64,000 nucleotides of DNA from Brachycybe producta (taxonomy: Eukaryota; Arthropoda; Diplopoda; Playtdesmida; Andrognathidae): assembly GCA_036925085.1 (NCBI GenBank), contig JAUPFP010000004.1, positions 8,034,938 through 8,098,937 on the forward strand, written 5' to 3'. Made by a program: the position numbers and the translations under genes. The notes beneath the pieces are model-generated. The model worked only from the letters and a program-made list of their open reading frames with translations, did no database searches and was not told the origin of the DNA. This document shows, in pieces, positions 44,040-56,400 of this stretch (position 1 is the stretch's first letter; each line of letters begins with the position of its first letter).

Positions 44040-46670
44040 GTAGCAACATGACGTCATTTAAACGTTTAATTTTCGTCAAAATCGTAGAAAGGATGTTAAG
44101 TCTGACATATTGACGTCAATAATACAAGACATTATCATGACGTTATTAATATTGTGACGGACCTTTTTCCGTTAGTAGAATCTGCTCTTTTATGTTAATA
44201 CGAGCGAGTTTGCACTCGTATTGATAGTGAGTGGCTAGGTCACTAATTCTACTGGCCCGGGAGGACTAGACCAATATAACATCTATTTTATGTCCTCACT
44301 AGTCTCTGGCATTGAGGATCTTTAATCTCTGTATCTCTCGGACTTTTGTCCGTAAATCTGCTCTAAGAATCGTGTAAAATATACTCACTCGTGCATTGCA
44401 GGTGAAGACCTGTAATGATGAAATGCACAACCGCGGAATTTAAGCTTAAGTAAATAAAACCACCACTTAAGTTAAATATCATAGAAGATTTATTTCGTTG
44501 ATATAACATAAGCGAAATGAGCGAACTGGTTGTGAACAACACATAAAAAATATAACTCGAAAATAATAATTAAAAGAAAAGAACCTAGCCAAAATCGGGC
44601 ATAGGTTCAGTGTTTAGAAAATCTCTCTTGAACATATAAAATGAACTCTTTATATACCCTGAAAATCCAGAAGTCGGATTCTCAGGGCACAACTTATTAT
44701 TGGTTACTTTAATATTTTGGCCCAAATAGACCAATCACAAGATTGATCTATTTGGCCAAAATCATGATTCATCCCCTGTTATCACACATAAGTGATAACA
44801 GGGAAAAACGAAAACAAAATCAAATTAAAAATACATAAATCCACTCACGTGGAAGTAAAAACGAGGGGAAACGAAAAGGTCAAGATCAAATATATGACAT
44901 CTGGGTCACTAGGTACAAAAAGTACCGAGTGGCCCAGAAGCCAAACCAAATACAGGGTGACGTTATCTAATAAAACCCCCCCCAAAAAACGTTAGCGTTC
45001 TAAAGTAGAACGCAGCGAAAATAAGCGGCGGGCCCAAACGTCTCAATATGACGTGAATAATACGTTTATATCTTGTCTTTGTATGACGTATATATTTAAC
45101 ATAATTAAGTCAAATTTACACAATTACACATAAGTATAAAATGCGTATTTAAAGTTTAAACATGCCAGAAATAACTGCTACTAAAATAAATGAGAAGTTT
45201 AAAATTTCTGCTAATTTTTTGTAATTTTACAGATGTGTTTCTTCGTTGACAAATACAAACGTGAAAGACGCCAATTAATCCAAGTTGGACTTCCAACATG
45301 TTTTTTAAAAATACATTTTAAATGAGTATTAATGAATTTTGTACATCGAAATTTTTCTATTTTCTGTTATATTTTTCTTAAAACAAAAGTTATCTATAGT
45401 TGTAACCTCATCCAAAAACTTGTTTCTTCGAAAAACAAAGTTAAATTGTAGTTGGTTCAGACAAACATTTTGAAATTTTGCCCTATATTTAACATGGAAA
45501 AGAAAAGGTGCATTTTAGAAGAGGGTAGAACCCTCTTCTAAAATACACCCTTCGAGAATTAAGTCGCTCTTTTTATATTTTTGTAATTTTAAAGGTATGT
45601 TCAAAAATGTTCCTCTGAGAAACATTTTTGGACACACATTTAAAGCTACCCTGCTAGTTTTTGAAACACTCAGATTTCTCTGGTTTTTACTTCTGAAAAA
45701 CAGAATAAGCAGAGGTTGAGTGCTCATCTGTTTGAATTTGTAAGTGTTCTTGAAACTAGAAGAGCAGCTCAAACATTTAAGGGTATTTTAATGTTGATAT
45801 CGTTCAAATTAAACTTATTAAAAATATCGTCTTCTAAGCATATGCTAAGAAGATGATTTTTTTTATAAAGTTGCTTGTCTATTTATTTTTTAAAATATCA
45901 ACGTGAAAACAACCTTAACTGACTGAGCTAACCTTCTAGTTTTTTAAACACTTTCAAATTTCTCTTATTTTTTACTTATGAAAGACAGATTAAACAAAGT
46001 TTAAGTACTCATCTGTTTGAATTTGTAAGTGTTCTAGAACTAGAAGAGCAGCTCAAACGTTTAAGGGTATTTTAATGTTGATATTGTTCAAAGTAAAGTT
46101 TTTTTAAAAAATATCGTCTTCTAAGCATATGCTAACAAGACAGAATTTTTATAAGTTTTTTGGGTATTTATTTTTAAAAAATATCAACATGAAAATACCC
46201 TTAAATGATTGAGTTGCTCTTCTAGTTTCTAGAATATTTACAAATTCAAACAGATGATTACTCAAACTTTGTTTAATCTGTCTTTCAGAAGTAAAAATAA
46301 GAGAAATTTGAAAGTGTTTAAAAAACTAGAAGTGTATGTTACGGGTATTTTCACGTTGATATTTTTTAAAATAATTCCTGGTACTCAAAAAACTTTTTAA
46401 AAACTTTTAAAACGTCATTCAAGTGACGTTATAATAATGTTACTTGTCCACGTGCAAAATACATGCGATATTGTCGTTTATAAAACATCATTCAAATGAC
46501 ATTATATCATAATTTGTTGACGTGGTAAAGAAGTGCAATATTGTCGTCTATTAAACATCATTCAATTGATGTTATAAATACCTGACATATTCACGAATCT
46601 ATAACGTCTGTAAGTTGTAAAGACTGACCTATTTCTGACGTATTAATGACGTCCTTTTGCTACTTAGGTT
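44040..46670. mobile_element. large foldback element interrupted by a solo LTR
   Basis: The ends AAGTAGCAACATGACGTCATT and the inverted AATGACGTCCTTTTGCTACTT lie at about 44040 and 46670. The arms hold several degenerate ACGTCATT...AATGACGTTATA units (44045-44150 and 46400-46640). The interior (45490-46380) contains a perfect hairpin TTTTAGAAGAGGGT/ACCCTCTTCTAAAA near 45513, a roughly 300-bp direct duplication around AACTAGAAGAGCAGCTCAAA (near 45755 and 46038) and an inverted copy near 46215-46345. No transposase frame and no clear target duplication. Confidence 0.65.
44153..45045 (-). repeat. solo LTR with ATAT target duplication
   Basis: 893 bp; on the minus strand it runs from TGAGACGTTTGGGCC to GGTCCGTCACA, flanked by an exact 4-bp duplication ATAT (44149-44152 and 45046-45049). 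It shares the GAGTGGCTAGGTCACTAATT block and promoter layout with the LTRs at 10373 and 41055. It lies in the left arm of the foldback element. Confidence 0.88.
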
Positions 46671-47125
46671 GCAACTTTGTTAGTTGTTCATCTGCTAAGA
46701 TGTTATCAATAATATCAAAATACATAAATTTACTAGGATGCCTGGATGCAAAAGTTGTTTGCAAACATGTTTTTCTGCAAAATATAAAAGCTGCAGCATG
46801 CACACAGAAGGGTAAATTAAAGATCCAGCATTGCAAATATCTGTAAATAAAGATATAGAGCTTGGTGAACTATTACCAAGTGATGAATGTACTCAATCTG
46901 TACATTCATTATGTAAATTGATGAATATTGAATCCTCTGAGAGAATTGAAGATGCAGTGTGTTGTTTCTGATTTGGAGTAGCCATGCTCCAATTCCATTG
47001 GCACACCTTCATCTACTTGCAATGGTTCCTGATTTTCTTTTTGCAGTAAAATTGCTGCAAGGTTGTCTTGCAATTGTTTGTGTGAATCATATTCACAGCC
47101 CTTTGTTTTTTCACCTCTGCAAGCT
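46671..47125. other. possible diverged 5' part of a non-LTR element
   Basis: A plus frame near 46860-46970 (LLPSDECTQSVHSLCKLMNI) lies upstream of the recognisable non-LTR ORF end but is interrupted by stops. Nothing else was recognised. Confidence 0.3.
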
Positions 47126-47126
47126 T

Positions 47127-47487
47127 TATAATCACTGGTCTTATGGTAGGTGCTAAACGTACCATTCCCAGACTTTTTGAGAACTTTTGCACTGGATTTA
47201 ACCTGCCAAAATCATTGGTTACCGAAATTGTGACCTCTGTAATCAAGAACTCAGTACAGATTTTGAGAAACCACCAGCGTAATGCTACCCATTTACGTAG
47301 TTAGAAGCTATACCTATTCAATCCCATGTTATTTTGCTTGTTTTCAATCTTCTAGTGCTGTAATATCTTAATCCTGATTATTTGTTTTCACTGTATGTAC
47401 ATTATTGTCTTGACCTGCATTCTGAGTTGCTTGTCGGCTAGTCACGTTGGTGACCAGAGAGCAATAAATGCTATTCTTCTTTTTGGT
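47127..47487 (+). mobile_element. non-LTR retrotransposon 3' end
   Basis: The plus frame reads GLMVGAKRTIPRLFENF and NLPKSLVTEIVTSVIK to a stop at about 47303, closely matching the copy at 17898-18345 on the other strand. The 3' UTR holds GCTTGTCGGCTAGTCACG and AATAAATGCTATT, ending in a TTC tail into which the next SINE appears to have inserted. Confidence 0.78.
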
Positions 47488-47782
47488 GGACACCTCGGTA
47501 GCGCAATGGGAAGATCTCCGATTGCGGTGTTGGGGGTCTCGGGTTAAATTCCAGGCGAGGGCATGGATGTTTGTGTTGCCAGCTTTTGACTTGTATTGCA
47601 TATTTCCTTGTATGGCATATTGACGTGTATGGAACATTGACTTGTATGGACTATTGACTTGTATTGAATATTCAGGCTTGTGCTTGAAATTCGACTCATG
47701 TTTGAAAACTTGTCTTTGTATTGAATTGCCTTGTATGTCCCTGAAATGTCCTTGATGTTGATGGGGACGTTTTGCAACTAAT
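47488..47782 (+). mobile_element. tRNA-derived SINE, plus orientation
   Basis: The head GGTAGCGCAATGGGAAGATC with GGGTTAAATTCC downstream resembles pol III A and B boxes of a tRNA (TRGCNNAGTGG and GGTTCGANTCC), the B box being mutated. The body is a series of GACTTGTATTGAATATT-like units and the tail contains GATGTTGATGGGGACGTT. It directly follows the TTC tail of the non-LTR fragment. An inverted relative lies at 48085-48372. Confidence 0.78.
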
Positions 47783-47852
47783 AAACAGACAAACTATTCT
47801 TGAAGTTCTTCTTCTTCTCTATAAACCTTGATATGAGCACACCTTACATACT

Positions 47853-48057
47853 ACAAGCAGTTAGAAATCGGAGAAAACTACAGTTGGCTCCGCCCTTGTT
47901 ATGACGAACGCAACTTCTAATTGGTTGGTTATGTAGTCTGACGTCACATGCTCCTCCCTTTTCAACGTCGAACCACACAACAAACCAATTAGAAGTTGCC
48001 AGTCGTCATAACAAGGGCAGAGCCAACTGAAGTTCTCCCCGATTTCTAACTGCCTGT
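47853..48057. mobile_element. ACAGG-family MITE with exact 9-bp TSD
   Basis: 205 bp from ACAAGCAGTTAGAAATCGG to its inverted partner, flanked by exact TTACATACT (47844-47852 and 48058-48066). Confidence 0.92.
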
Positions 48058-48084
48058 TTACATACTCTACTGAACCATTTGTTC

Positions 48085-48372
48085 ATTAGTTACTTAACGT
48101 TCCCATCAACATCGAGGTTATTTCAGGGACATACAAGACAATTCAATACAAAAACAACTCAATACAAAGGCAAATTTTCCAGTACAAGTCAGAATCAACC
48201 ACAAGTGATTGTTTCCAATCCAAGTCAATATTCAATACAAGTCAAATCAAATTCAAAGCAGGACAACACTAACCTCCATGCCCTCGCCAGGATCCGAACC
48301 CGGGACCCCCAACACTGGCAACACCGAATCGGAGATCTTCCCATTGCGCTACCAAGGCTACGAACCGTGCAC
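48085..48372 (-). mobile_element. tRNA-derived SINE, minus orientation
   Basis: On the minus strand: CCTTGGTAGCGCAATGGGAA (A box), GGGTTCGGATCC (intact B box), a body of CTTGTATTGAA-like units and a tail GATGTTGATGGGAACGTTAA. It is the better-preserved member of the family whose other copy is at 47488-47782. Confidence 0.8.
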
Positions 48373-48524
48373 TTGACTGTCGTCTGCTAATTTAAGACTA
48401 ACTATTAGTCGCCGCCGAATAATTTCACTTTGATAATGCCGTTAAATAATTTTTGTTAATGTTTGGCTTACAAAGTATTTTTAATTGAAAAAATTATTAA
48501 ATTAGTATTCATTAATTAATAGTT

Positions 48525-49544
48525 TGCAAGATTCCTCCCCTCTTGTCTTGTAACACTGCCGGCTCTCGCCGTCTGCTCATGAGATAGCAGACGATATTTT
48601 CGCTGTTATTCAAAAGAGGGAAGTTCCAGCGCAGGTAGTGCTCCTTGCACTATGAGCACTCCTGGAGTTCTATGGGGATCGCGGCTGTCGACTCTCAATC
48701 AGCGCAGCCGTTTCTTTCAGTTATTGCTGTTACGGGGGGGGGGGTTGCAAACTTCATATAAAGCAATTTGGATAAAGGAGGTTTTATTCAAATTATTTAG
48801 TTAGGTTCACAGTACATATGATTAATGGCAACCCAAAACGAGGAGAGTATGGCCTATGTCGTCCCTGTAGGAGTTCGGCCTCAGTTGTCTTCTGCGTCTT
48901 TCGTTTTCGTTTCGGCGGTGGTGGCTCCTTTCGTCCAAGCGCCGTTACTAAATTCAGCTATCTGTTGTCGTCTGCTTGTCTTTTCAATACATATATCAGA
49001 GATGCTATTTTCATTTACAAATGTGCAGACCGGACAGAGCCTCCGGCTGCAACGCACATCAAGGCAGACTCGACTCTCTTCGAAAGTGAGAGGCCAAGAA
49101 TATATACACGTGCTAACCAAGTCACGTGATATATCTCCGGCCAATCATTTTCGAAGTTAAACATATCGATTAAGGACATTTTTAAATCGGGCCACCATAG
49201 TAGTCTATGGTGACCACAAGAAATACATTAAATCAGAGTTTATTTCAATATCTAGCATTGGGCCAGAAATGGGGTTTACTGTCCCAATGCTAGCCTATGC
49301 GAAAGTTGTAAACGATCGAAGAAAGTTTGTTAGCAATAAAAGATTCGAAGAAAGTCTCAATAAATGCTCTTTATTTAAAAGGGGTTAAGTGGAAGTGGCT
49401 TTTATGCCTTGGGTAAAAAGTAAGAGATTGAGGGCAGACCACATCCGGTTGCTATGACAACACAAGCAAGAGAAAGACGGAGGTAATGACGTCACTATGC
49501 ATGACGTCACGCCAATGTTGCTAGAGAAAGATGGGGTCGTTACA
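48525..49544 (-). repeat. 3' LTR of the gypsy element
   Basis: On the minus strand it runs from TGTAACGACCCC to GGAATCTTGCA. It includes two TGACGTCA sites near 49487-49507, a TATATA box at 49101-49106 and AATAAAACC near 48785 as candidate poly(A) signal. The ORFs of 87-111 codons inside both LTR copies are identical because the LTRs are identical and are not thought to be genes. Confidence 0.97.
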
Positions 49545-49552
49545 CCCCCCTC
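49545..49552 (-). promoter_or_regulatory. polypurine tract of the gypsy element
   Basis: The minus strand reads GGTTGAGGGGGG directly before the 3' LTR start TGTAAC. This is the standard position for plus-strand priming in reverse transcription. The 850 bp between it and the pol stop (50402) are AT-rich and carry no recognised ORF. Confidence 0.9.
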
Positions 49553-50401
49553 AACCAAAATGAAGCACGTCCTCGTGCTTTGAACATGCGTCATGAAACA
49601 CGAAGTGTTAGAAAAAGGAAGGATGACTCCCCAAAAAAACTTCCCCAAGCCCCCCATCAATCAATGCGCCTATCAAAAAGACACATGTGTTTGTTTACAT
49701 TACAAACAATGTATATAACTCGACTTCCAATGCAACCCAGAAGCGCCCTTCACCACATGCGCTAAAATCGCAAGACATAACGGAATCGGTTGTTATTTAC
49801 ACTCCCAAACGCTGCCTTATGTTAAAAGAAAACGACAGACAATACAGCAGGTATCAGAAAAAAATATTTCGTATTCGATAAAACAACAAAGAATAATAAC
49901 ACAGTTACAAAAATATACGTTAAACAAGATACATGTTAAAACACACGATGACCGTCTTCTCGTATTGGGTTTTGAATTAACCATTAAAAACGCAAAAAAA
50001 ACAATATAATAATACAATATCGTAACACCAGTTATGAAACCAAAGGCAATACCATAAGAATGATAACAAAAAGAGTTTGGAATTCGACTTGAACTCAAAA
50101 AAAAAAAATATAAAAGAAAAAAAATGACACATGTTTATGATCGAGATATAATGATTACATTTATCAATATAAGCATGGAAAAAAAACGTTAGGAATCCAA
50201 AAAAAAAAACCCAGATTTTCTTCCCAAGGAACTGTATTACCACCTGATTTAAATGCTATACAATATTTGCATATAACTTCATATAACAATATAACTTCTG
50301 CAAAATAGACTGACAAATGATAATATAATAAAAATGATTAGGAGGCCGTTCGAACATGGTAATACCTGCAAAGAGATAAAACATCAAGCAATCGTAAAAC
50401 A

Positions 50402-53400
50402 TTAATTATCCCCCAGATCCCAGGGTTCGGCCCATTGGTTTTTTCTTGGGTCGAGATCGGTCCCTCGGAGACGATTTAGAAGTTCAGCAAACGTCTCGCT
50501 GTCGTCAGCTGGTGGGATTCGATGCGTGGTTCGAACCTTTTCTCGAAACAGCCGTCCAAACGTCTCAGCAGCCCTGTCCTCGTCGGTCCCCAGGCTTGAT
50601 CCATAGTTGAATCGTAACGATGGCTGCGGGTCCTCCCGTAAGTGGACCAGAGCCCGTATCCATTTTTCCAAATTGAGTTGAAGGACATTCTTGGGTTTCG
50701 GGTGGGGGTTTGTATAAAACGTGCAGACCCCGCTCGATGTGTTGATCCATATGATCCCGTAATCCTTTCCGTGTCGAATACCGATTGCGTGTGCTCTTCC
50801 CGGGACTTGCGCTGTCCAACGCAGGGGAATCGGATCGTTAACGCAATACGATCCCTCGTACTGGAACTCGTCCCCTGTTTCGTACAACTCTCCTTGCATC
50901 AGGATCATCATGTTATTGAGGACCTGATCCCGTCGGCCATACCCATAATAAGGATATCTTCCTGAACCCATGGTCCGTTCCTCTATCATCTTGGCAACAC
51001 CAGGCAAGTGGAGTAGGCGCAACCGTTCCTTTTCTAAGGCGGCGATCCGTCGTCGGCCATCCCAAGTTCCGAAATTTCGCAAGGTATCTGCTGAGGAGAG
51101 AGGTGCCATCATTTGTGGTTGGTCAATTTCATAGCTCGAGAAATAGAGAGCCGGTGTAGAAGAACACAGGGCTTTCGGGCTCGATACTTTGAAATTGGCT
51201 CGTTCCAGCATCGTCTTTCCTCTTCCTTGTCCAGGAGGCACCGGAGGTAGCGGCTTCTCATTGACGACTCGAGTTTCTCGAAGGATCAGATTTTGTAAAG
51301 TTTGTTCAACCTCATACATCCGACGACATAAGTTTAACTCATATCGAGTGGGTGGATTCCCCAAAGGCTGCCCGGAGGAGCTGTTTTCGTCGGAGGATAA
51401 GCTGATCCCATCCGAAGAATTCTGCTCGGCTTCGCTGAGCTCTTCAACTTGCTCCACCTCCTCGATCTCTATCAGTTGGTCGTTCATTCCATCGCCCATT
51501 AAATTTTCCTGGGTTGTCGGCCCTCTGTATCGTACTAGTCGATAATCTTCGCTGTCCGAGTACTCGACTTCAGACTTCATCGTTTTTCGGTCTGACATAA
51601 TTCTTCCAACAAGTAATTTAACTTTCTCTTTGAGATTTTGGGAAAACAAAGAAATTGATGTTGCTTGGTGTTTTCTCCCAACTTGAATATTTAGCCTCGT
51701 GTTATGTAGAAGATTTAGAGATAAAACTTTAATTAACAACGGGGTTTCCTTTCGTAATTTAGGGGTCTTTAGCTTATTGGCTGACTGCTGTGATGAGATC
51801 ACTTTTGTTGCCCGTTTAGACCCCTGGAGGGTTGTTATTTGACCTGTTACTTTTGTGTTGATTTTGCAAAGTTTCTTTGCATCCGCTTCGTTCACGTCCG
51901 CGCCCCACACTTCCGCTTCCGTTTCATCTTTTTCCTTTTCCTTGATTTCCGTCTTTCTGTGCTTTGTTGGATGATTGTCGCGTCGTAGATAGTGAGTCCA
52001 GATATCGCTGAGGTCTGAATCCACCTGCGGAGGGTTCCACACCTTCCAGGCAGTACTCCATGGTCTGTGCTTCATTTTTTCCGTAAATACCTTGTAACCC
52101 GAATTTCCGTATAATTTAGGTTTTAGGGAGGTAATGGGCCAGCCACTGCTCCGTAGATTGGTGATCGTCACTACGTTCCAGCCGCCATTTTTTTCTTGTT
52201 TCATCAATTCCGTCTCCGTGAGGCAAATTACGTCACTTCCTTGTTTTGATTCCAAAGCATGGGGGATTCCTTTTCTCGTCGCGTGATGACTTTTCATTGG
52301 GGGATTGTAAACAATTCCACCAGCCGGGTGCCTTTGACGTTTTCCCATTTGCGGTTTATCCATCTCCGCTTCGTTTTTAATGCCTTTTTCCTCCTTGAGG
52401 ACATATTTTGCGTAGGAGTGGTTTTCCATTTTAAAACTTCGGATGCCGCTGCCAGTAGGTGCGTAATTCACAACGATCTCGTCTTTTTGCTCGTATAAGC
52501 TACAGGCGCGGTTATTTCTTTTCTGTTGAACCATGTTGGGAGAGGCAGGCGTCAGTCCCTCTCGATTATCTCTGTATTGGACCTCGGTAACCCAGTTACA
52601 TGGCGCTTCCGTTTCGATTCTTTCCATATTAATCCAGCGAACGTGATTATTGACAGGTGAATTATCCAAGATTACGAGGTTGTTTTCGGGTTTGCGTAGG
52701 TCACAGGTGCGATAATATTTCTTGAGGTTAACCACGTTGAAGGTGTCACGGGCTAGTTTTCCTCTTCCGTCTTGAAACTCAACTTCGAATACCAAGTGGC
52801 TCAATTTCCTCGTGACGACTCCCGGTCCTTTGAAAGGCAGAGCTAACTTCTGAGCTAATCCTAGCTTTGGAGCGTAGTCTCTAATTAACACCTCGTCCCC
52901 TACATTGAACTCATCCGGTGCTCGTCTTTTTGAATCATACTGTTTCCTTTGTTTCTCTTGCGCAGTTCGTAGGTTTGCATGAGCATCTTTTAGCTCAGGC
53001 CGCTCCAACAGGTTGATTTCCTCTCGTGAGGCTATCTCGGGAGCGGATGGCACTACGTTGTCAATCGGCTCTCGAGCTTTTCTCCCAAACATCAATTCAA
53101 ATGGAGTGTATTTCATGGATGACTGTATGGCTGTGTTGTATGCCCATACAGCATCATCGAGTGCGCTGTGCCAATCTGTTTGGAATTTCAAGGGATCAAG
53201 ATACCTTCTTATGATTTCAATCAAGGTTCGATTACACCTTTCGGCAAGCCCGTCTGCTTGTGGGTGATACGCCGTGGTATAATGGTGCTTGATACCATAT
53301 TCTTTCAGACAAGTATCTACTTGTTTACTGGCAAACTGTGTTCCTCTGTCCGAAATTATGTCTGAGGGTGTTCCGAAGCCTCTTACGAAGTTATTTTTTA

Positions 53401-56400
53401 TGAAGGTGACAATTGACGAAGCAGTTGCTCTCCGAACTGCTTTGGCAATCAGGAATCTTGCCGCGTAGTCGACTGCAACTAAAATGTGTTGGACTTTCGC
53501 GGTCGATGATGTCATTGGCCCGATGAAATCCATACCCCATTTTTCAACTGGCTTCTCTACACAGATCGGCTCTAAAAATCCTTGTGGCCGCTGAGGTGGC
53601 TTCTTTGATCGCTGACAGATGTCACATGTCTTGACATACTCGTAGGTGTCCTTCTTCATCTTTTTCCAGAAAAATCGCCTATGTAGGCGTCCATACGTCT
53701 TGAAGAAACCCAAATGACCTGCTCCAGGTTCGTCGTGAACCATTTCCATAATGTGTCTTCGCAGTTGCTTTGGTACGACTGTCAGGAGAATTGGTTGCGG
53801 AGTGCCCAGCACGTTGGCATACAGTAGTCCTTGAAAAATTGAATATTTCTTGCTGAGCGGTGTATTTGGTTGTTCCATGAGCTCGTGACAAATTTCCGAG
53901 ATCTCGGGGCCTTTTTGTTGCTCCTCAGCCCAATTCCAGGCTGGCAACACAGCGTAAATCACTCCATCATCCATTTCGTGCTCGACATTCTCTGGTAAAT
54001 CTTTATCTATTGGTGTGTTCACAGGATTTCGGGACAAGCTGTCTGCATCGACATGTGTTATTCCTTTCTTGTACACAACCTTGTACCGGTATTCCTCGAG
54101 GAGTAACTGCCATCTTCCCAACCTTCCTTGTAGTCGTGGTGCTTTCCGTAAATAGCAGAGGGAGTTGTGATCAGTGACAACGGTAAAGTCGCGATTAAAG
54201 AGGTAGGGTCTGAACTTTGTAATTCCGAAGACAACCGCCAGGCACTCTTTCTCTGTTGTGGTGTACCGTGTCTCGGCGTCCTGTAGAGTTCTGCTGGCAA
54301 AAGCCAGAACTCGTTTTACATCTCCTTCTTTCTGTTGATAGAGCACGACACCTAGTCCATGCCCACTTGCATCTGTATGCAACGATATCTCTGCTGTCGG
54401 ATCATACATGACCGTGACCGGAGCTTCGATAAGGAGCGCTTTTAGCCTCTTGAAGGCCCTATCAGCCTCATTAGTCCATGTAAACTCGTTGTCTTTTTTC
54501 GTTAGATCGTATAAGGGTTTGGCAGCATAAGCAAAGTCTTTTATGAACCGGCGATAGTATCCAGCTAATCCAAGGAAACTTCGAACTGTAGTTACGTTTG
54601 TCGGTTGTGGAAAGTCACGAACAGCAATAACTTTGTCTTCTTCTGGGGCGACTCCATCTTCGCTGATGATGTGGCCCAAGTATGATACTTTGTTGTATCC
54701 GAAGAAGCATTTTTTCGGCTGTAGTGACAAGTTAGCTTTTCTTAATAAGTCCAGGATTGTTCGGAGACGTTCCAAAAAGCTTTCGAAGGTTCGACCAAAC
54801 ACGATGATGTCGTCCAAGTAGACGAGGCATGTTTCCCACTTTTGGTCGGCAAGCAAGACGTCCAATGCACGTTGCATTGTTGCTGGCGCGTTGCAGAGAC
54901 CAAAAGGCATCTTCTTAAATTCGTACAGTCCGCACGGGCTTATGAATGCAGTCTTCTCCTGATCCTCCTCCCTCACTCTGACCTGCCAATAGCCGCTAGC
55001 TAAGTCAAGTGTTGCGAAATATCGACTATTTGCCAGTGAATCCAAAGCATCGTCGATTCGTGGTAGCGGATAGGTATCCATCTTCGTGTTTGCATTAAGC
55101 TTACGATAATCTACGCAGAAACGATGTCGTCCATCTTTCTTTCTTACGATCACCACAGGGCTGGCATAGGGGCTCTTGGAAGGTCGGATGACTCCTGCAT
55201 CGAGCATCTCCTTTATCTCCTTCCTCATAATTTCACGTGCCTCTGGTGCAGTCCTTCGCAGCGGTTGACGTACAGGGCGTGCATCTCCTGTGTCAATTTC
55301 GTGTTCGGTGAGATTTGTTTCTCCTAATTCACTCAAATCGAATGCAAATGACTCCCTATGTTCGGTGAGCAAATCCTGAAGAGCAATTTTCTGGTTGGAT
55401 GTTAGGTTTGGCCCAATATTCAAACAGTCCTCAAAGTTTGAATCTTTCCCATTCTTATTTCTTAGGGTCCCTCGGATAGTCTTCTCGGCCTCCTTCGTGG
55501 TTGTGGGAAGTTGCCGGGGATCTATGTCCGGAGCCTTTTCATCTCTGTCATGAAGAGCCGTATCGAGGGTTTCTGCTGTGCCAATTCCTTGATGTGCACC
55601 CAGTGTTAATGTCCTTGAGGTAGTATTCCGTATCAATACTCTCATTTTTGTTTCATCATCCACTTCTAATATTCCGGGAGCTGTCATCACACCTTTTTTC
55701 TCCCAGATCTCCGGGTTGACATCGATGAGGACCATCTCTCCTTTCTGCGGACAATCCTTGCATTTTACGTCGACCAGTCTTTCTTCCCAAGGGTCGAGGC
55801 GAATTCGGTTGATTAACCGTAGCATCAAGGGTTTACCAACTGCCGTCAGAGTTGTAGGGATGACCAGTGATCCATCCTGAGAAGGGCTCTTGCCACTGGT
55901 TGGTCCTTCTACCTTAACCTTTTGAAATATTTGGGGTGCATCTACCGGCAAATTTTCCATTGGTGAATACTGTTGGACAGTTTGAGGGTTCTCTACTATT
56001 GCTGAACTCCCTCCTTCCATCATGTCTTCTTTGAAAAAGATCGCTTTCTTTTCCATGTCTACCATCAATCGAAATGCGGCACCGAGGTTGTTTCCAAGTA
56101 GCGCCTCCATTTGCCCGTTAATGATAATTATCCTTGTGGTGGCCAATTTCCTGTAGAGTCTCACTTGGACTTCTGCTGACCCAACAATCTTTATTTTTGA
56201 CCCTCCAACCGTGTTAATCGTTTCGTGGATTGGTGTTGGATCAATTTTCAGGCCTATCATCTTGGCCACATTTTCGCTCAGGATGCTAACGTCAGCACCC
56301 GAATCTACCATCATCTCTACGGCAATCCCATTCATTGTGACGAAAATTCGTGGAGGACCATATTCCGGGATTCTTGATTGAATCTCTTTTGCCTCCGGTA

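Noticed and set aside
47507-47570. Functional tRNA gene
   Set aside because: Only A/B-box-like heads of SINEs are present; no cloverleaf with acceptor stem could be drawn.
48818-49160. ORFs of 87-111 aa repeated exactly at 59068-59410
   Set aside because: They are duplicated because they lie in the two LTRs; the identity reflects LTR age, not protein constraint.
50402-52700. Env protein in the Pol extension
   Set aside because: No signal peptide, membrane helix or furin-type context was seen, and the sequence is continuous with pol rather than a separate spliced frame.
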